Positions 14,141 to 16,710 of a stretch of DNA of 16,710 bases are shown piece by piece (the stretch's first letter is position 1; every line of letters begins with the position of its first letter). The notes under the pieces were generated by a model. That model did no database searches and was not told the origin of the DNA. It worked only from the letters and a program-made list of their open reading frames with translations. This stretch comes from Simkania negevensis (GTDB taxonomy: Bacteria > Chlamydiota > Chlamydiia > Chlamydiales > JAFITR01). A program made the position numbers and the translations under genes. The stretch covers positions 1 to 16,710 of the forward strand of contig JAFITR010000015.1 in the NCBI GenBank assembly GCA_017116025.1, given 5' to 3'.

Positions 14141-15097
14141 ATGGGAAACATAGGACGGATAGGAAACAACCAGCTGATGAACATCATCTTGAGGAATATC
14201 TCCAGCCAGCTCGCCAGGCAGGGAGAACTCTTCGATCAGATTTCGTCAAACAAACGGATATTAAAACCTTCTGACGATCCTGTAGGAACAGCACAGGTCA
14301 TGGGATTCAAAGACCAACTAAACCGCAATGAAGAGTTTGAAAACGTAGCCATTGCCGGTGACGTATGGACAAACCTCACCTCCGCCTCTCTCGACGATGC
14401 AATCTCCACCTGGCAACGCGTCAACGAAATCGCTATCTCCGCCGCCGATGGGACAAAAAACGCACAAGACCTCACTGCTATGGCTGAAGAGCTCGAGCAA
14501 CTCCTACAACACCTCGTACAAACAGGTAATTCAACAAGCGGAGGACGATATCTCTTTGCCGGCAACAGGACCGATACACCCGCATTCCAAGTAAAAAGCG
14601 ATCCCAACACAGGACGTATCTCCGGCGTCTTCTACCAAGGCGATAGCGAAGTACGCAGACTGCAGACAAGAGAAACCAACACCCTGCCCTTGAATATCGT
14701 CGGCTCCAACGCAGGCAGGCCTGGCGCATCAGGAAGCTTCATCGATACCAACACAGGAGCCAACGCATTCAAAACAATCATTGAACTACGCGACAAACTC
14801 CTCAACAACGACGTCATCGGCATATCAAATCAAGGAGGTGCTTTGGACGATATCAAGAAAGTCCAAAACAGCTTCATCTCAGCACAAGTACGCATTGGCG
14901 GGACACAGGAATCCCTCGCCCTCGACAGAGAACGCATCATCAAAGAAAATGCCGATATCGAAAGCTTCCTCGCCGAAATAGAAAATGCCGATACAGCAAA
15001 ACTAATCCTTGAGCTCAATAACGTCCAAAACGTCTACGAAGCCGCCCTCGCCTCCGGAGGACGTATTTTACAGCTCGGATTGCTAAGATATATTTAG
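14141..15097 (+). CDS. flgL: Hook-filament junction protein FlgL
   Basis: A 318-residue protein of normal length that forms the second junction layer, on which flagellin polymerises. It has flagellin-like terminal helices: N-terminal LARQGELFDQISSNKRILKPSDDPVG (residues 27-52), the usual LL-QHLVQTGNSTSGGRYLFAGN segment near 125-146 and the PAFQV sequence beginning the variable region, then C-terminal helices (RIIKENADIESFLAEIENAD, LNNVQNVYEAALASGGRIL). AGGA lies 10 nt before the ATG. It follows flgK by 28 bp and precedes fliW by 34 bp. It is not flagellin itself, which typically keeps an extended variable domain and is absent from the window. Confidence 0.94.
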   Translation: MGNIGRIGNNQLMNIILRNISSQLARQGELFDQISSNKRILKPSDDPVGTAQVMGFKDQLNRNEEFENVAIAGDVWTNLTSASLDDAISTWQRVNEIAISAADGTKNAQDLTAMAEELEQLLQHLVQTGNSTSGGRYLFAGNRTDTPAFQVKSDPNTGRISGVFYQGDSEVRRLQTRETNTLPLNIVGSNAGRPGASGSFIDTNTGANAFKTIIELRDKLLNNDVIGISNQGGALDDIKKVQNSFISAQVRIGGTQESLALDRERIIKENADIESFLAEIENADTAKLILELNNVQNVYEAALASGGRILQLGLLRYI

Positions 15098-15131
15098 AAT
15101 AAAAATTGAAATCCATAAGGGAGAAAGAGAG

Positions 15132-15572
15132 ATGCAACCGTTGCAAACGCAAATGCAGTCTAACCTAGAAGAAGGGAAAATTTTTCACTACAGCAAAAGC
15201 ATCCATTTCCCCGAAGGTATCCCCGCTTTTGAGGAGATTCAAGAATTCGTCCTTATCAGCAATGAAGAAGAAGCTCCCTTCATCTGGCTACAGGCTGTCA
15301 AGCCAGAAACCCTTGCATTCATCACCATCGACCCCTTCCTCATCTATGACCAATATCTCCCCGACATCTCCGAAGAGGACGTCGAACAGCTAAAAATCAA
15401 AAGCGTCGAAGATGTCCTTATCCTCAGTATCGTCAACATGAAAAACAACAAAGAACGCGGCATCACCGCAAACCTCGTCAGCCCCATCGTCATCAACTGG
15501 AAAGAGCGGATGGGCAAACAAGTCATATTAAAAAATTACAACCTCTACTCCGTTCAACACAAAATCCGCTGA
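15132..15572 (+). CDS. fliW: Flagellar assembly factor FliW
   Basis: A 146-residue protein with the FliW pattern: FPEGIPAFEEIQEFVLI (about 27-43), PFIWLQAVKPETLAFITIDPF (about 51-71), VLILSIVN with the NLVSPIVIN segment (about 100-125), and a basic end. In bacteria that have it, FliW binds cytoplasmic flagellin and the RNA-binding protein CsrA, linking flagellin level to translation. csrA usually lies beside it, but neither strand of the following 124 bp holds a csrA. AGGGAG precedes the ATG at good spacing. Last gene of the operon, convergent with the next gene. Confidence 0.93.
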   Translation: MQPLQTQMQSNLEEGKIFHYSKSIHFPEGIPAFEEIQEFVLISNEEEAPFIWLQAVKPETLAFITIDPFLIYDQYLPDISEEDVEQLKIKSVEDVLILSIVNMKNNKERGITANLVSPIVINWKERMGKQVILKNYNLYSVQHKIR

Positions 15573-15648
15573 GGTGAACCTCCTGCCAGCAACTCCCTGT
15601 GAAGCAACCTTTTGACTATCAATGTGCTATCTGTGATAAAAATTCCAG

Positions 15649-15668
15649 CGGGAACCTCTGACCTCCCG
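15649..15668. terminator. Inverted repeat between convergent genes, possible terminator
   Basis: CGGGA (15649-15653) and TCCCG (15664-15668) with a 10-nt loop lie 77 bp after fliW and 29 bp after the end of the convergent gene. There is no clear T run, so it would be a weak intrinsic terminator at best. No other convincing terminator, RNA gene or ORF is visible in 15573-15696, which also contains a short dyad GAGGT-GA-ACCTC at the fliW stop. Confidence 0.25.
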
Positions 15669-15696
15669 TCGTCTCGTTAACCTCACGCTTTTGCAT

Positions 15697-16089
15697 TTAC
15701 ATCTCCTTCCCATACGCACGCTCGCCAGGGAGAGGTTCATGGACAGCAGCGGGGTGAGTAAAAAAGACATTTCTAAGCATCTCCACCTCATCGGAAAGAT
15801 CGGGAAGAAAGCGTTCTAAAACCTCCACGGCTGCTTCAATCGTGTCGATCGGCACATATTGAGGACGATACACCAACAATTTCTTCAGTTTGTCTTCAAA
15901 TTTCTCCTGCAACAAAACAAGGTCCTGCTCACGCGACTTCGGATCCCACGACGTGAGTTCCAGCACCTCGCACAGCGCCTCATGAAAGAGGAGATGCAAG
16001 GAGTGTGCTTCAAAATAATCAACACCTTGCTCTTCTAACCTTTCCTTAAAATGGGTGGCAATCTCCTCAACAGCAGCGTGTAACATCAT
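15697..16089 (-). CDS. Small uncharacterised helical protein
   Basis: A 130-residue soluble, acidic-basic helical protein with no motif I recognise. The core has conserved-looking hydrophobic helices (YFEAHSLHLLFHEALCEVLEL; FEDKLKKLLVYRP; TIEAAVEVLERFLPDL). The start was taken at the first of two adjacent ATGs, with AAGAGG 6 nt upstream; a TTG start 11 codons earlier would overlap the preceding gene. It follows the membrane-protein gene by 16 bp and is surely in the same operon. It is convergent with fliW; that a link with motility exists is only positional. Confidence 0.65.
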   Translation of the reverse strand: MMLHAAVEEIATHFKERLEEQGVDYFEAHSLHLLFHEALCEVLELTSWDPKSREQDLVLLQEKFEDKLKKLLVYRPQYVPIDTIEAAVEVLERFLPDLSDEVEMLRNVFFTHPAAVHEPLPGERAYGKEM

Positions 16090-16105
16090 CACCCCCCTCT
16101 TAAGT

Positions 16106-16597
16106 TTATCTAGTACGTTCAAACAAATAACGATACAAGTAGCGCAATCCTACCCCCGCCGCCAAGGCAACAAAAAAAGCCGGCGTGGCAACGAAGAAGC
16201 AAACAGTGATCGCAAAAAGCAACAAAGTATTAAGGTAGCCAAACGCCTCAATATAACGCCCTATCCCAACCAAATAACTGACAATCAAAAAAGCAAAATA
16301 GACGCCCGTAGCAAAACCTAGAAGGCCTGTCCCTGCCCAAAAACTGATCAAGCAGAGCAGCAAACTGGCAATAATAACAACAGTGTAGACAGCATTCGAT
16401 GGATAGCGATAGCTGTAAAGAGAAAATCTCTTCACACACTGATTCGAATGTAAAAAATTGCGCACCCTCTGCATCCAACGCCCCCACATTCTTTTAAAAG
16501 CACCCTTGTTAGCCAGCTTTGACCTCCAGTTAAAAGGCCTGCTCTCCTCAGTATGCAAAGGACCGTCCTCATCAGAACCCTCAGAATGCTCCTCCAT
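16106..16597 (-). CDS. Uncharacterised multi-span membrane protein
   Basis: A 163-residue protein with a hydrophilic N-terminal domain of about 65 residues (acidic at first, then a strongly basic stretch with Trp: FNWRSKL, MWGRWMQRVRN), followed by hydrophobic segments: about 70-90 (VVIIASLLLCLISFWAG), 91-112 (FATGVYFAFLIVSYLVG) and a long one from about 121-150 (LNTLLLFAITVCFFVATP, FFVALAAGVGL), which could be one or two helices. The C terminus is short and basic (YRYLFERTR). I recognise no family. The ATG at 16595-16597 has GAGGGG a few nt upstream; a TTG four codons earlier is the alternative. Its -10/-35 promoter is clear. Confidence 0.7.
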   Translation of the reverse strand: MEEHSEGSDEDGPLHTEESRPFNWRSKLANKGAFKRMWGRWMQRVRNFLHSNQCVKRFSLYSYRYPSNAVYTVVIIASLLLCLISFWAGTGLLGFATGVYFAFLIVSYLVGIGRYIEAFGYLNTLLLFAITVCFFVATPAFFVALAAGVGLRYLYRYLFERTR

Positions 16598-16641
16598 AGA
16601 CCCCCTCAATTAAGGTTAATACGCATTCGACCACAATAGTT

Positions 16642-16670
16642 ATTATATCCTGTATGAACAAAACATTCAA
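16642..16670 (-). promoter_or_regulatory. Housekeeping-sigma promoter of the terminal two-gene unit
   Basis: Reading leftward, -35 TTGAAT (16665-16670) and -10 TATAAT (16642-16647) are separated by exactly 17 bp. The -10 is a perfect consensus. A transcript from near 16635 would have a leader of about 38 nt before the membrane-protein start. Confidence 0.75.
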
Positions 16671-16710
16671 TTTTTGATTTGCTTGTTTCGGAATTATTTC
16701 ATTGTAAAGA

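Noticed and set aside
15573..15696. Possible csrA or small RNA gene after fliW
   Set aside because: All frames are broken by stops within a few codons, and the only structures are two short dyads without a terminator or conserved RNA pattern.

Overview
The window is about 16.7 kb of moderate-GC bacterial DNA. It carries a flagellar rod, ring and hook-junction operon flanked by housekeeping-type and accessory genes. The flagellar order (flgF-flgG-flgA-flgH-flgI-flgJ-flgN-flgK-flgL-fliW) with FliW at the end, together with L- and P-ring genes, shows a Gram-negative (diderm) cell. The order and the protein style recall the PVC group, and the non-flagellar genes fit a chlamydia-like member such as the environmental chlamydiae reported to carry flagella. 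This placement is inference from gene order and general protein character; there is no rRNA or other marker gene in the window to settle it.

Region 1 (61-3965): a leftward gene for an uncharacterised helical protein with a stretch reminiscent of FliG stands back to back with a rightward, tightly packed moxR - DUF58 - BatD-like operon (AAA+ chaperone, von Willebrand-type metal-binding protein, membrane protein). Region 2 (3928-6075): an accessory patch with a leftward RelE-type toxin and its ribbon-helix-helix antitoxin (4-nt overlap, recognisable promoter), a 5'-truncated HicB-type antitoxin remnant, and a leftward 416-residue protein of unknown function.

Region 3 (6076-6330): a divergent intergenic region holding a perfect 18-bp palindrome, a 29-nt pyrimidine run, two inverted repeats and a near-perfect sigma-54 (-24/-12) promoter facing the flagellar genes. 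Region 4 (6331-15572): ten co-directional flagellar genes with gaps of 4-85 bp. They encode the rod (FlgF, FlgG), the P- and L-ring system (FlgA, FlgI, FlgH), the rod-cap-type FlgJ without a muramidase domain, the hook-junction proteins FlgK and FlgL with their chaperone FlgN, and the flagellin-homeostasis factor FliW. A second sigma-54-like match in the 3' end of flgJ would let flgN-flgK-flgL-fliW be transcribed separately. Flagellin, hook, motor, export and csrA genes are not in the window.

Region 5 (15697-16670): a leftward two-gene unit, convergent with fliW, encoding a multi-span membrane protein and a small soluble protein, both unrecognised, preceded by a very good housekeeping-sigma promoter.
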